From Tautonia sp040717455 (GTDB lineage: Bacteria > Planctomycetota > Planctomycetia > Isosphaerales > Isosphaeraceae): a stretch of 64,000 nucleotides of DNA. This document shows, piece after piece, positions 27,928 to 35,945 of this stretch (positions are counted from its first letter, which is position 1; each line of letters starts with the position of its first letter). Made by a program: the position numbers and the translations under genes. The notes under the pieces were generated by a model, which was given only the letters and a program-made list of their open reading frames with translations, had not been told where the DNA came from and did not search any database. The stretch lies in the NCBI RefSeq assembly GCF_040717455.1, contig NZ_JBFEFH010000006.1:240085-304084 (forward strand), given 5' to 3'.

Positions 27928-28377
27928 ATGAGTCGTTCCACGCTGGTTGCGGCTGCCGACGAGGCCCCCCGGCGCCGCTCGCGATGGGTCAAGCGATGCG
28001 TCTGCTATGCCTGGGCCTCTCCCACGACCGCGGTCGGGCTGGCCGCCGGGGTGCTCACCCTCTGCTCCGGAGGCCGGGCGCAGCTCCGCTCCGGCGCGAT
28101 CGAGTTCCACGGCGGCTTCTCGCACTGGTATCTGCGCCGTTGCGCCGGGGCCGCGGCCATGACGCTCGGCCATGTCATCATCGGCCGAGACCACGAATGT
28201 CTCGATTGCTGCCGCGACCACGAGCAGGCCCACGTCCGGCAGGTCGAGCGCTGGGGCCCGGCGTTCATCCCCGCCTATTTCCTGGCAAGCGGGTGGGCCT
28301 GGGCACGCGGGCAGCACTACTATCTCGACAATTGGTTCGAGCGTGACGCCCGACGAGCTTGCGGCGAGCCTTGGTGA
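27928..28377 (+). CDS. Small hypothetical protein with HExxH motif
   Basis: 149 residues; AAGGAGG lies eight bases before the start at 27928. The centre has GHVIIGRDHECLDCCRDHEQAHVRQVERWG, which contains HEQAH (HExxH, the zincin signature) directly after a Cys pair (CLDCC). A hydrophobic stretch AFIPAYFLASGWAWARG follows, then a final YYLDNWFERDARRA. An N-terminal helix (TTAVGLAAGVLTLCSGG) may be membrane associated. Whether it is a metalloprotease is unproven; the His-Glu pair may simply bind metal. It is divergent from the MFS gene and converges with the Wza-like gene. Confidence 0.7.
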   Translation: MSRSTLVAAADEAPRRRSRWVKRCVCYAWASPTTAVGLAAGVLTLCSGGRAQLRSGAIEFHGGFSHWYLRRCAGAAAMTLGHVIIGRDHECLDCCRDHEQAHVRQVERWGPAFIPAYFLASGWAWARGQHYYLDNWFERDARRACGEPW

Positions 28378-28436
28378 TCGAAAAGCGGGGATTCAGACAA
28401 CGCCGACCTGATCACTGCGAAGCGTCTTCAGGGCGA

Positions 28437-29174
28437 TCAACCACCCAGGAGGGTTTGAAGAATTCCCCGTTCCTTGGTCCCGGGCACGACGATCCGGTCG
28501 CCGGGGAAGACCTGATAATTGGTCGTCGTGTCGCCGCGATCTCGGATCGCTTCCCAGTCGATCCGCAGGACGACATCGGGCTGGCCGAGCGTCTGGGGCC
28601 GGGAGAGATAGGCTTTCTCGGGGAGGCTATTGGGGCGCAACCCCGCCTGCAAGATCGCCCGGAGCACGGTCTCCCCGCCCGTGTAAGGAATGGGCCCCTG
28701 GTTCGAGACGGCGCCGATGACGTAGAAGAACTTGCTGCGGGACGGATTCGCCAGTCGGACCGACACCTCGATCGGGTCGTCGGGGGTCTCGCCCTCGCGT
28801 CGGAGACGATCCTTCAGGCGTTCGGTGATGACGGCCTCGGCTTGCTCGATCGTCAGGCCGACGACCGGGAAGACGCCCCCGAAGCCGAGGTCGATGACCC
28901 CGTCGGGCTGGACCGTGACGATCCGCTGGGTCAGGTCGATCGACGAGGGTCGAACGATCACCTCCAGCTCATCGGGCGGTTCGATGACATAGGGCGGCAA
29001 GAGGACCTGATTCAGCTCTCGGGGCTGCCCCAGGTCGACGACGCCGTACTGGGGGATCCGTCGTTCCTCCTTGCGTTGCTGCAAGGAGCACCCGGATAGG
29101 ATCCCTAGTACGGCGAGGCCGGTCGCCACGCCGAGCATGATGGAACGAAACGGTGCGCCCCCGCGTCCGATCAT
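28437..29174 (-). CDS. Polysaccharide export lipoprotein, Wza/BexD-like
   Basis: 245 residues. The start at 29174 is preceded by GGGAGG. The N-terminal hydrophobic segment ends in the lipobox LGILSGC, so a lipid-anchored outer-membrane or periplasmic protein is expected. The polysaccharide-export domain is recognisable: YVIEPPDELEVIV near 65, VQPDGVIDLGFGGVFPVVGLTIEQAEAVI near 90, then an SLBB-like unit FYVIGAVSNQGPIPYTGGETVLRAILQAGL near 155. The end, FPGDRIVVPG, is also typical. It forms or gates the export channel for exopolysaccharide. It lacks adjacent wzc/wzx partners; the GT4 gene at 15663 is 12 kb away. Confidence 0.88.
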   Translation of the reverse strand: MIGRGGAPFRSIMLGVATGLAVLGILSGCSLQQRKEERRIPQYGVVDLGQPRELNQVLLPPYVIEPPDELEVIVRPSSIDLTQRIVTVQPDGVIDLGFGGVFPVVGLTIEQAEAVITERLKDRLRREGETPDDPIEVSVRLANPSRSKFFYVIGAVSNQGPIPYTGGETVLRAILQAGLRPNSLPEKAYLSRPQTLGQPDVVLRIDWEAIRDRGDTTTNYQVFPGDRIVVPGTKERGILQTLLGG

Positions 29175-29471
29175 CGGACGACGCCTCCCTGGTCGCGGTG
29201 CCAATCCCTCGGCGAGTCATCTCGGATGCCAGGCGCCATCCCGGCCGGCACGTCTCACGTCTCCTGTGCTCAAGAGGATCGGCGAGGCGATGGGTCCGGC
29301 TTGATCGAATCTCGGATTGACCGCCGGGGCCGACCGGGATAGGGTGCGACGTCCCCTCCGGATGCGCCTCCGGTTCCGGCAAGACACCTGGCCGGAACGA
29401 TTGGGCGCAAACTCAGGACGAGTGCATCGGAGGGGTGGTCCTCCCGGCCAAATCATCGCGAAGGAGTGCGT

Positions 29472-31016
29472 ATGCCGGGCCCCGCCTCTCGGGTCGTCTA
29501 TCTCGGGCTCGACGGCGCCACCGAAGCGGTTCTGCGGCCTGCCTTCGATCGGGGCTGGATGCCGAACCTCCAGGCGCTCTGGCGACGATCGGCGACCGGC
29601 ACGCTCTGGTCCTCCGAACCGATGGTCACGCCCGTCGCCTGGACCTCGTTCCTGACCGGATGCCATCCGCCGACCCACGGCATCCACGAGTTCCACTATC
29701 TCGACCCGGTCGATCGGACCATCTTGCCGAACCATGCCGGCCGGATCCGGGTGCCGACGCTCTGGGACACCCTCTCGGAACGTGGCCACGAGGTCGTCAG
29801 CCTCGGCCTGCCGATGACCTATCCCCCGCCCGACGTCCGGGGCCTGGTCGTCGCCGGGTCCGACGCCCCGGGCCTGAAATGGGCCTTCGCCCAGTGCCCC
29901 GAGTTCGGAGAGGAAATCCTCCGCGACCTGCCCGAGTACTCGCACAAGGTCCTCTGGAAGCGCCGACCCCGATCGATCGAGGAGCTGCGGGCCGTCTCCC
30001 GGCGCAATCAGGACGTCTTCCGCGCGCAGGCCGACGCCGCCGAGCGGGCCGACGCCCGGTGCGACTGGACCGCCATGATGGTTCATTTTCACAACCTCGA
30101 CGGGATCCAGCACCGCCTCTGGCCCTATCTCGACATCGACGAGACGGCCGAGCACCAACCGGAATGGACGGCCGAGGTCGTCGATTGCCTCCGGGAGCTC
30201 GACCGGGCGGTCGGGCGATTGCTGGAACTGGCCTCGCGGCGCGACGCCGCCGTCATCGCCCTGTCCGACCACGGCTTCGGCCCGTGCCGTGCCCTGGTCG
30301 ACGTGAACGGCTTGCTCTGCCGGGCAGGATTGCAGCGGCGGCTCCCGTATGGGACCCGCATCTCGTATCGCTTGCGTCGGCTCCGCGACCGCTTCGATCG
30401 CTGGCGACGACGACGGACCCCGGACGGCACCGCCCGCCGAGGTCCCAGATCCATCGAAGGGGAGGTCGGTTGCGACTGGTCGAAGACGGTCGCCTTCGCG
30501 CCGTTCGGCCAACTCTGCGGCTCGATCTTCCTGAACCCGAGGCTCGTGTCGGGCTCCTCGGCCGCGTCTCGGGTGATCGCGGAAATCATCGACACCTGCC
30601 GGGCCGCCGAAGATCCGGAGACGGGCCAGCCCCTGTTCGCCGACGCCTTCGACGTGGCCGAACGCTACAACCTCGACCCGGCGGCCGAGGGCTTGCCCGA
30701 CGTGCTCGCCCCCTCGACCGACGGCTACCAGGCCATGGCCAAGTGGGATCCGTTCTGCCGGTCCTTGCTCCGGCCCGATCCGAACCTGCCGGCCACGCAC
30801 CGGACCGATGGCGTGCTGGCGATCGAGGGCCCCGGAGTCGTGCCCGGCACACGGCTCGACGCCGAATTGCCCGACATCGCGCCGACCTCGCTCGCGATGC
30901 TCGGCCTGGCCATCCCCGACGTGATGGAGGGCCGTGTCCTGGAGGAGGTTCGAGACCATTCCCGGGCCGGGGCAGTCGCTCGCGCCTCGGTTCCGGATCG
31001 GCCGGTGATGGACTGA
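29472..31016 (+). CDS. Alkaline-phosphatase-superfamily phosphodiesterase/nucleotide pyrophosphatase
   Basis: 514 residues. AAGGAG five bases before the ATG at 29472 decides the start over a GTG two codons earlier. The metal-dependent phosphodiesterase motifs are VVYLGLDGATEAVL (Asp near 13), the nucleophile region VTPVAWTSFLTGCHPPTHGI near 55, the NLDGIQHRLWPY metal site near 208 and ALSDHGFGPCR near 260. No signal peptide is visible, so it is likely cytoplasmic. An acyl carrier protein gene follows 69 bases downstream, and the opposite strand then encodes a GH3 enzyme, a methyltransferase and an alpha/beta hydrolase. Action on a phosphorylated lipid or acyl intermediate is a speculation from context. 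Confidence 0.82.
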   Translation: MPGPASRVVYLGLDGATEAVLRPAFDRGWMPNLQALWRRSATGTLWSSEPMVTPVAWTSFLTGCHPPTHGIHEFHYLDPVDRTILPNHAGRIRVPTLWDTLSERGHEVVSLGLPMTYPPPDVRGLVVAGSDAPGLKWAFAQCPEFGEEILRDLPEYSHKVLWKRRPRSIEELRAVSRRNQDVFRAQADAAERADARCDWTAMMVHFHNLDGIQHRLWPYLDIDETAEHQPEWTAEVVDCLRELDRAVGRLLELASRRDAAVIALSDHGFGPCRALVDVNGLLCRAGLQRRLPYGTRISYRLRRLRDRFDRWRRRRTPDGTARRGPRSIEGEVGCDWSKTVAFAPFGQLCGSIFLNPRLVSGSSAASRVIAEIIDTCRAAEDPETGQPLFADAFDVAERYNLDPAAEGLPDVLAPSTDGYQAMAKWDPFCRSLLRPDPNLPATHRTDGVLAIEGPGVVPGTRLDAELPDIAPTSLAMLGLAIPDVMEGRVLEEVRDHSRAGAVARASVPDRPVMD

Positions 31017-31085
31017 GCGGCCTCCTGCCCTCCGAGACCCGACGTCTTTTTCCCCCGCAAACCAAGACTCCTCAGGACCGAGCCC

Positions 31086-31337
31086 ATGGACGCCATTCGA
31101 AGCACGATCCGAGACTTCCTCCTGCTGGAATTCCTCCCCGGCGAAGACCCGAACGAGCTGACGGACCAGACCCCGCTCATCACCGGAGGGGTGCTCGACT
31201 CGATCAGCACCTTGCGGCTGGTGGTCTTCCTGGAGGAACAGTTCGCGGTGAGCCTCGAGGCGCATGAAGCCGGGGTCGATCACCTGGACACGGTCGAGCA
31301 GATCGCCTCACTCATCACCCGCAAGAAGGCCGCCTGA
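31086..31337 (+). CDS. Acyl carrier protein
   Basis: 83 residues. A four-helix carrier domain is visible with the phosphopantetheine attachment serine in GGVLDSISTLRLVVFLEEQF near residue 39 (DS followed by hydrophobic I, as in dedicated, non-fatty-acid ACPs). It follows the AP-superfamily gene by 69 bases and converges with the GH3 gene with only 15 bases between the stops. A free-standing ACP next to an adenylating enzyme suggests a carrier for an activated acid in a specialised pathway rather than the housekeeping AcpP. Confidence 0.88.
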   Translation: MDAIRSTIRDFLLLEFLPGEDPNELTDQTPLITGGVLDSISTLRLVVFLEEQFAVSLEAHEAGVDHLDTVEQIASLITRKKAA

Positions 31338-31352
31338 AGCGCCAAGGGGGTC

Positions 31353-32987
31353 TTACGCGGTCCCGGAAGGAGACGACGCCCCACCGGCCCGACGATCGTC
31401 CAGGACGGCGCCCGCGTCCCGGAAGAATCCGGCCAGCTCGGCGGTGAGCTGGCCGGAGCCGTCCATGCGGGGCACCTTGTGCTGGCCCCCGAGCTTCCCC
31501 CGCGATCGCATCCAGTCGGTGAAGGCTCCCGGCCGCACCGAGCAGAGCGCGGGGATCGGCAGGCCCACCCCTTCGACGCGGTGCGCCGCGTAGTCGGCGT
31601 TGCGTCGGCTGAGGTCGGCGTCGAGCGCCGACCGGAAGGCATCGAGCGAGGTCGGCGGCGTCGAGAATTCGACCAGGAAGTGATGATGGCCGAGGGCGCC
31701 TTCGAAGACCGGCCCCGCGTGCCATTCCTGCACGGAAGCCCCTGATTGCCCGGCGGCGACGGCCATGGCGGCCTCAATTTCCTCGCTGATCAGGTGCTCT
31801 CCGAACGCCGAGAGGGTGTACTTGGTCCTGCCGGTGAAGCTCAGGAGCGGCGGGTCGAGCGACTCGAACCGCACGGTGTCGCCGACCAGGTGCGCCCACA
31901 TCCCGGCACAGGTCGAGAGCACGATCGCGTAGTTCACCCCGACCTGCGCATTGCCGACCCAGTGGCGCGAGGGGTTCGGCCGATCCAGCTCATCGACCGG
32001 GACGAACTCGAAGAACAGGCCGTTGCGCTCCAGCAATCGGAGCAGGCCGGTTGCCTGATCGCCGTAGGCGATGAAGCCTTCGGAACAGGGATAGGTTTCC
32101 TGGAGCGCGATGCGGTCGCTCCCGAGGATCCGGTCGAAGGCGGGGCGATAGGGGTCGAACTTGACGCCGCCGTGGACGACGACCTCGAGCGTCGGCCAGA
32201 CCTCGGCCACGCGCTGCGCGCCACTCCGCTCCAGCAGGCGTTCGAAGAACATCAGGAGCCAGCTCGGCACGCCGCTGATCAGGGTGATCGGCTCCGACCG
32301 GCTCCGATCGACGAGGGTCGAGAGCTTCCGGTCCCAGTCGGTCTCGTGGGCGAGGTCGACGGGAGGGAAGGTGTAAGGGCGCAGGACCTCGCTGACCTCG
32401 AGCGACGCGATCGCGCTCAGGTCTCCCTGCCGGATGCCCGGGGCAGGCGTTTCCAGGTCGGTCGAACCGCCGAGAAAGAAGATCTTGCCCTCGAAGATTC
32501 GGGAATCCGGGCGGGAGGCCATGAACGACCGGACCATCGACCAGGCCGCCGCCCGGTTCGAGGCCAGCATCTCGCGAGAGACGGGGATGTACTTGGTCGT
32601 GCCCTGGGTCGTCCCGCTCGTCAGGGCGAAATACGGGATCAGGCCGGGCCAGGTCACGTCCCGGAGCGTCGGGTACGGCCCGGCGAGGTAATCGTCCCAG
32701 AGCTGTTCGTACGACCGGAGCGGGACCGATCGCTGAAAGGCGTCGACGAAACGATCGGGCGAAGCATCTGCCTCGCGGAGGATGCGGTCGAAGCGGTGGT
32801 CGCGGCCGAACTTCGTGGCGCGGGCCCGGGTCAAGAGTCGGGCCAGTTGCCCCGCCTGGGCGGCACGGGCCTGGCTCGATCGCGACGATCTCGACACGCG
32901 GGCCGCGGTTCGGATCGCCCGGTTCACCGCCCGCTTGATGGGAGGGAGGCCGACGATCCAGGACAAGGGGGACGAGGCTCGACTCAT
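31353..32987 (-). CDS. GH3-family acyl-adenylating enzyme
   Basis: 544 residues. The start at 32987 begins the conserved N-terminus (SPLSWIVGLPPIKRAVNRA). The ATP-binding P-loop-like motif YFALTSGTTQGTTKYIPVS lies near 115. VVVHGGVKFDPYRPAF, LQETYPCSEGFIAYGDQ (near 290) and LVGDTVRFESLDPPLLSFTGRTKYTLSAFGEHLI (near 375) are the GH3 signature blocks. Plant GH3 proteins adenylate jasmonate or auxin and join them to amino acids; bacterial homologues activate unknown carboxylic acids. The neighbouring ACP and methyltransferase suggest that the acyl group is passed to a carrier or modified. The substrate is unknown. Confidence 0.88.
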   Translation of the reverse strand: MSRASSPLSWIVGLPPIKRAVNRAIRTAARVSRSSRSSQARAAQAGQLARLLTRARATKFGRDHRFDRILREADASPDRFVDAFQRSVPLRSYEQLWDDYLAGPYPTLRDVTWPGLIPYFALTSGTTQGTTKYIPVSREMLASNRAAAWSMVRSFMASRPDSRIFEGKIFFLGGSTDLETPAPGIRQGDLSAIASLEVSEVLRPYTFPPVDLAHETDWDRKLSTLVDRSRSEPITLISGVPSWLLMFFERLLERSGAQRVAEVWPTLEVVVHGGVKFDPYRPAFDRILGSDRIALQETYPCSEGFIAYGDQATGLLRLLERNGLFFEFVPVDELDRPNPSRHWVGNAQVGVNYAIVLSTCAGMWAHLVGDTVRFESLDPPLLSFTGRTKYTLSAFGEHLISEEIEAAMAVAAGQSGASVQEWHAGPVFEGALGHHHFLVEFSTPPTSLDAFRSALDADLSRRNADYAAHRVEGVGLPIPALCSVRPGAFTDWMRSRGKLGGQHKVPRMDGSGQLTAELAGFFRDAGAVLDDRRAGGASSPSGTA

Positions 32988-33073
32988 CGGGATCTCAAGG
33001 CAGCGGGTTGAGGGGCCGGGTCGCCCGGGATCGCGAGGCGGAGTCGAGGCCGTTGGATCGTGCCGGGGTCGGA

Positions 33074-33655
33074 TCAATCGGCGATGGGCTTCACGCCCCG
33101 GCAGAAATAGGCACCGGCGGGGGGGATGTTCCGCGGCTCGAAGGCGAACCGCACCTCGTCGAAGTGGCGGCGATAGAAGCGGAGATAGACCCAGGGCATC
33201 TCGGTGATCTGATTGAAGGTCCCGGACGGTTTCAAGACCTGACCGACCGCGCGGAACAGGTCGCGCTGGAGGTCCCTCGGGAACGAGGGGACCGGCAACC
33301 CCGAGACGATCGTATCGGCCCGCTCGATCCCCCGGTCCCGGAGCATCGCGGGCAGGTCGCGGACATCCCCCTCGATGATGTCGAGGTTCGGCCGGGGTGG
33401 GAAGCGATCGCGCAGGACCTTCACGAAGTCGGGGTCGCGTTCGAGGACCAGGAGGCGGCAATCCGGATGGGCCTTCTTGACCAGCTCGCGGGTGATCGGG
33501 CCGGTCCCGGCACCCAGTTCGATGAGGATCCGGGCCCGATCCCAGTCGATATTCCGCACCGTCGTCCGGGAGAGCCAGGGACTGCTCGGGGCGAGGCTGG
33601 CGATGGCCGTCCCGTGGCGGAGGAACTTGCCGAGGAAGAGAAACGAATCGTTCAT
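33074..33655 (-). CDS. Class I SAM-dependent methyltransferase, phospholipid N-methyltransferase-like
   Basis: 193 residues, full length for the short PmtA-like family. SAM-binding motif I is ILIELGAGTGPITRELVKKA near 45, the acidic residue after strand 2 is LLVLERDPDF near 72, and motif IV is ADTIVSGLPVPSFPR near 115. The N-terminus DSFLFLGKFLRHGTAIASLAPSSPWLSRTTV matches the PmtA/rRNA-adenine-methylase-like group. It lies 86 bases downstream of the GH3 gene on the same strand and precedes... on the genomic map it is transcribed before GH3, after the alpha/beta hydrolase, so the three probably form an operon. A lipid acceptor is likely but not shown. Confidence 0.82.
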   Translation of the reverse strand: MNDSFLFLGKFLRHGTAIASLAPSSPWLSRTTVRNIDWDRARILIELGAGTGPITRELVKKAHPDCRLLVLERDPDFVKVLRDRFPPRPNLDIIEGDVRDLPAMLRDRGIERADTIVSGLPVPSFPRDLQRDLFRAVGQVLKPSGTFNQITEMPWVYLRFYRRHFDEVRFAFEPRNIPPAGAYFCRGVKPIAD

Positions 33656-33761
33656 GAAATCCCGGACCAGAAGGGCGGGTGGCGGCGTGTCCCGGCCGCG
33701 GCGTTCGCCGCGATCCGGGACACGAGGGGAGAGCGAATCGGAGACCGCGGGCGGGCAAGGC

Positions 33762-34619
33762 TCAGTGCGTGGCGACACCCCGAGCCTTCTTCAAGGCCCG
33801 CTTGGCGCTCAGGGTCGGCGGGATGGAGCCGAGCCGCCCCTTGAGGAACCGGACGACCAGTTTGTTGACCAGGCCCGCCCGCTCGATCTGAGGCGCGTGG
33901 CCGCATCGAGGGATGACGATCTGTCGGGCCTGGGCCATCCGGTCGGCGGCCCGGACCGAACCGGGGATGTCGGCGATGATCCGGTCGTCCTGCCCCCAGA
34001 TGAAGAGCGTCGGATGCGGCACCTCGCCCAGCAGGTTGCCGACCGAGTGGCCGACGGTCCCTCGGAGGGTCCGCAGGACCCCTTTCTTCCAGCGACGGTC
34101 CTGGAATTTCTGCTCGATCGCCTCGACGAGTTCGTCGCCGGCGAATTGCGTCTTGAAGAAGACCGAGCGGACGAGCGAGTCGTAATCGCTCCGACGCACG
34201 CCGTCCATGACCGGCAGGTTTTCCTCGCCGTGCAGGCCGGACGGGCAGATGAGGACGAGTTTCGCCACCTTCTCGGGATGACGTGCGGCGTAGGTCAGGA
34301 GGATCTGGCCGCCGAGGCTCGAGCCGACCAGGTGATACGGCGGCTTCTGGACGAACTCGTCCAGGTAGCGCGCCAGTCGGTCGGTCAGGTAGTTGATCGT
34401 GACCTCACCGCCTGCGTCAATATGACGATGCAGGTCGTCCCCCGCGTAGACGAGGAGTTCGGGAACCTTCACGTCGAAATGCCGCGACCAGGAATGCCGG
34501 TTGGCAAACCAGCTCTCGGCTTGCTCGGCGAGCCCGTTGACCAGGACGAGGGGATGGGAACGCCGATAGCTCCGGAGAGCCAGTGGCATATTGAAGAAAT
34601 GGCGCCCGTTCGTCTTCAT
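33762..34619 (-). CDS. Alpha/beta hydrolase
   Basis: 285 residues. The fold is marked by HPLVLVNGLAEQAESWFANR near 22 (oxyanion region), the nucleophile elbow LVGSSLGGQILLTYAA with Ser near 99 (GSSLGG), the acid Asp in FIWGQDDRIIADIPG near 210 and the His in PRCGHAPQIERAGLVNKLVVRFL near 245. It is the first gene of a three-gene minus-strand set with the methyltransferase and GH3 enzyme. Candidate roles are release of an acyl product or ester cleavage. The last 30 residues are basic. A second in-frame ATG lies at 34589. Confidence 0.85.
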   Translation of the reverse strand: MKTNGRHFFNMPLALRSYRRSHPLVLVNGLAEQAESWFANRHSWSRHFDVKVPELLVYAGDDLHRHIDAGGEVTINYLTDRLARYLDEFVQKPPYHLVGSSLGGQILLTYAARHPEKVAKLVLICPSGLHGEENLPVMDGVRRSDYDSLVRSVFFKTQFAGDELVEAIEQKFQDRRWKKGVLRTLRGTVGHSVGNLLGEVPHPTLFIWGQDDRIIADIPGSVRAADRMAQARQIVIPRCGHAPQIERAGLVNKLVVRFLKGRLGSIPPTLSAKRALKKARGVATH

Positions 34620-34946
34620 CGGATCGGTCGACTCTCGGATGCACGAGGGGAAATCCGGCCGGGAAAGGGCCGAGGGTCCTGGGCGATCGATCCGTCAATC
34701 CCGAAACTTCCGGTGTTCTAACTCCCAGGACCGGAGCCGCAAGTCTACCATACGATCTCCGAGCCTTGACACGCTTTCCCGGCCCAAGATCCATGACTTT
34801 TCGGTGAAGATTCCCGCCGGCCCGACCTCGACCCGGGAAATCCCGGGGCGGGTCCCGCCAGGAGGGCCAACCCCCGTGGCGCCCGGCGGTGCCGGTTGCC
34901 CTCACTTCCGCCCGTCGGGTGATGCCAGATAAAGGATCTCGAACTG
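34620..34946. other. Divergent intergenic region
   Basis: 327 bases between the alpha/beta hydrolase and the epimerase, which point away from each other. No gene is supportable. Both promoters should lie here, but no box stands out. Confidence 0.5.
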
Positions 34947-35921
34947 ATGCGAGTGTTCATTGCGGGGGGGACCGGATTGATCGGTTCCCGCCTGATTCAG
35001 GAGCTGGTCGCGCGGGGCGACCGGCCGGTGGTCCTCACCCGCCGGGCGTCGTCCGTCCAGGATCGTCCCCTGTTCAAGCAGGCGGAGGTGGTGCAGGGAG
35101 ACCCGACGACGAGCGGCCCCTGGCAAGCGCGGGTGGACGGCTGCGATGCCGTGGTCAATCTCACCGGCCACAATCTCTTCGCCCGACGCTGGTCGCCCGA
35201 GGTGAAACGCCTGATCCGCGACAGCAGGGTTCACCCGACCGGACACCTGGCCTCGGCGGTTGACCGTGCGGCCGATCGGCCCGGCGTCTTCGTGCAGGGT
35301 TCCGCGATCGGCTACTACGGCATGACCGGGGATGAAGAACTGACCGAATCCAGCCCCCCCGGATCGGATTTCATGGCGGTCATCTGCCGCGAATGGGAGG
35401 ATGCGTCGCGATCGGTCAGCGAGCGAGGGACTCGACTCGTGATCGTACGCACGGGGATCGTCCTGGCGAGAGGGGAAGGGGCCCTCGGGGTGATGACCCC
35501 GCTGTTCAAGTGGCTCCCGGGCGGAGCGGCCCCGGTCGGGAGCGGGTCGAATCCGCTCGCCCCGGCGACCGGGAGGCAGTGGATGAGCTGGATCCACCTC
35601 GCGGACATCGTCGGCTTGCTCCTCCTGGCGATCGACTCGGACACGGTCCGGGGGCCCTTGAACGGCACCGCCCCGAACCCGGCGCGGAACGTCGACTTTT
35701 CCCGAGAACTCGCCCGGGTGCTTCGCCGCCCCTTCGTGCCGATCGGGCCGCCCGACCTGGTGCTCCGGGCCGTCCTGGGAGAGGTCGCGCAGACCGTCAC
35801 CAAGGGCCAGCGCGTCGTGCCGGCGAAGGCCGCCGAACTCGGCTACCGATTCGCGTTCCCGGATCTCGCCCCGGCGCTCGAAAACCTGCTCGGATCACGA
35901 CCGGCTTCGGCGGCCTCCTGA
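34947..35921 (+). CDS. TIGR01777-family NAD(P)-dependent epimerase/oxidoreductase
   Basis: 324 residues, extended SDR fold. The nucleotide-binding loop is MRVFIAGGTGLIGSRLI, followed by the family-specific AVVNLTGHNLFARRWSPEVKRLIRDSRV near 70. The active site is SAIGYYGMTGDEELTE near 113 (Tyr of YYG), then WMSWIHLADIVGLLLLAI near 210 and the C-terminal DUF1731 part (PNPARNVDFSRELARVLRRPF onwards). E. coli YfcH belongs here; the reaction of these proteins is not known. It converges with the kinase gene. Confidence 0.88.
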   Translation: MRVFIAGGTGLIGSRLIQELVARGDRPVVLTRRASSVQDRPLFKQAEVVQGDPTTSGPWQARVDGCDAVVNLTGHNLFARRWSPEVKRLIRDSRVHPTGHLASAVDRAADRPGVFVQGSAIGYYGMTGDEELTESSPPGSDFMAVICREWEDASRSVSERGTRLVIVRTGIVLARGEGALGVMTPLFKWLPGGAAPVGSGSNPLAPATGRQWMSWIHLADIVGLLLLAIDSDTVRGPLNGTAPNPARNVDFSRELARVLRRPFVPIGPPDLVLRAVLGEVAQTVTKGQRVVPAKAAELGYRFAFPDLAPALENLLGSRPASAAS

Positions 35922-35945
35922 GCTGAAGCGATCGCGGGCGGGAGG

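Noticed and set aside
29217..31283. Long minus-strand open frame opposite the phosphodiesterase and ACP genes
   Set aside because: The plus strand encodes two recognisable families; the antisense product is low complexity.
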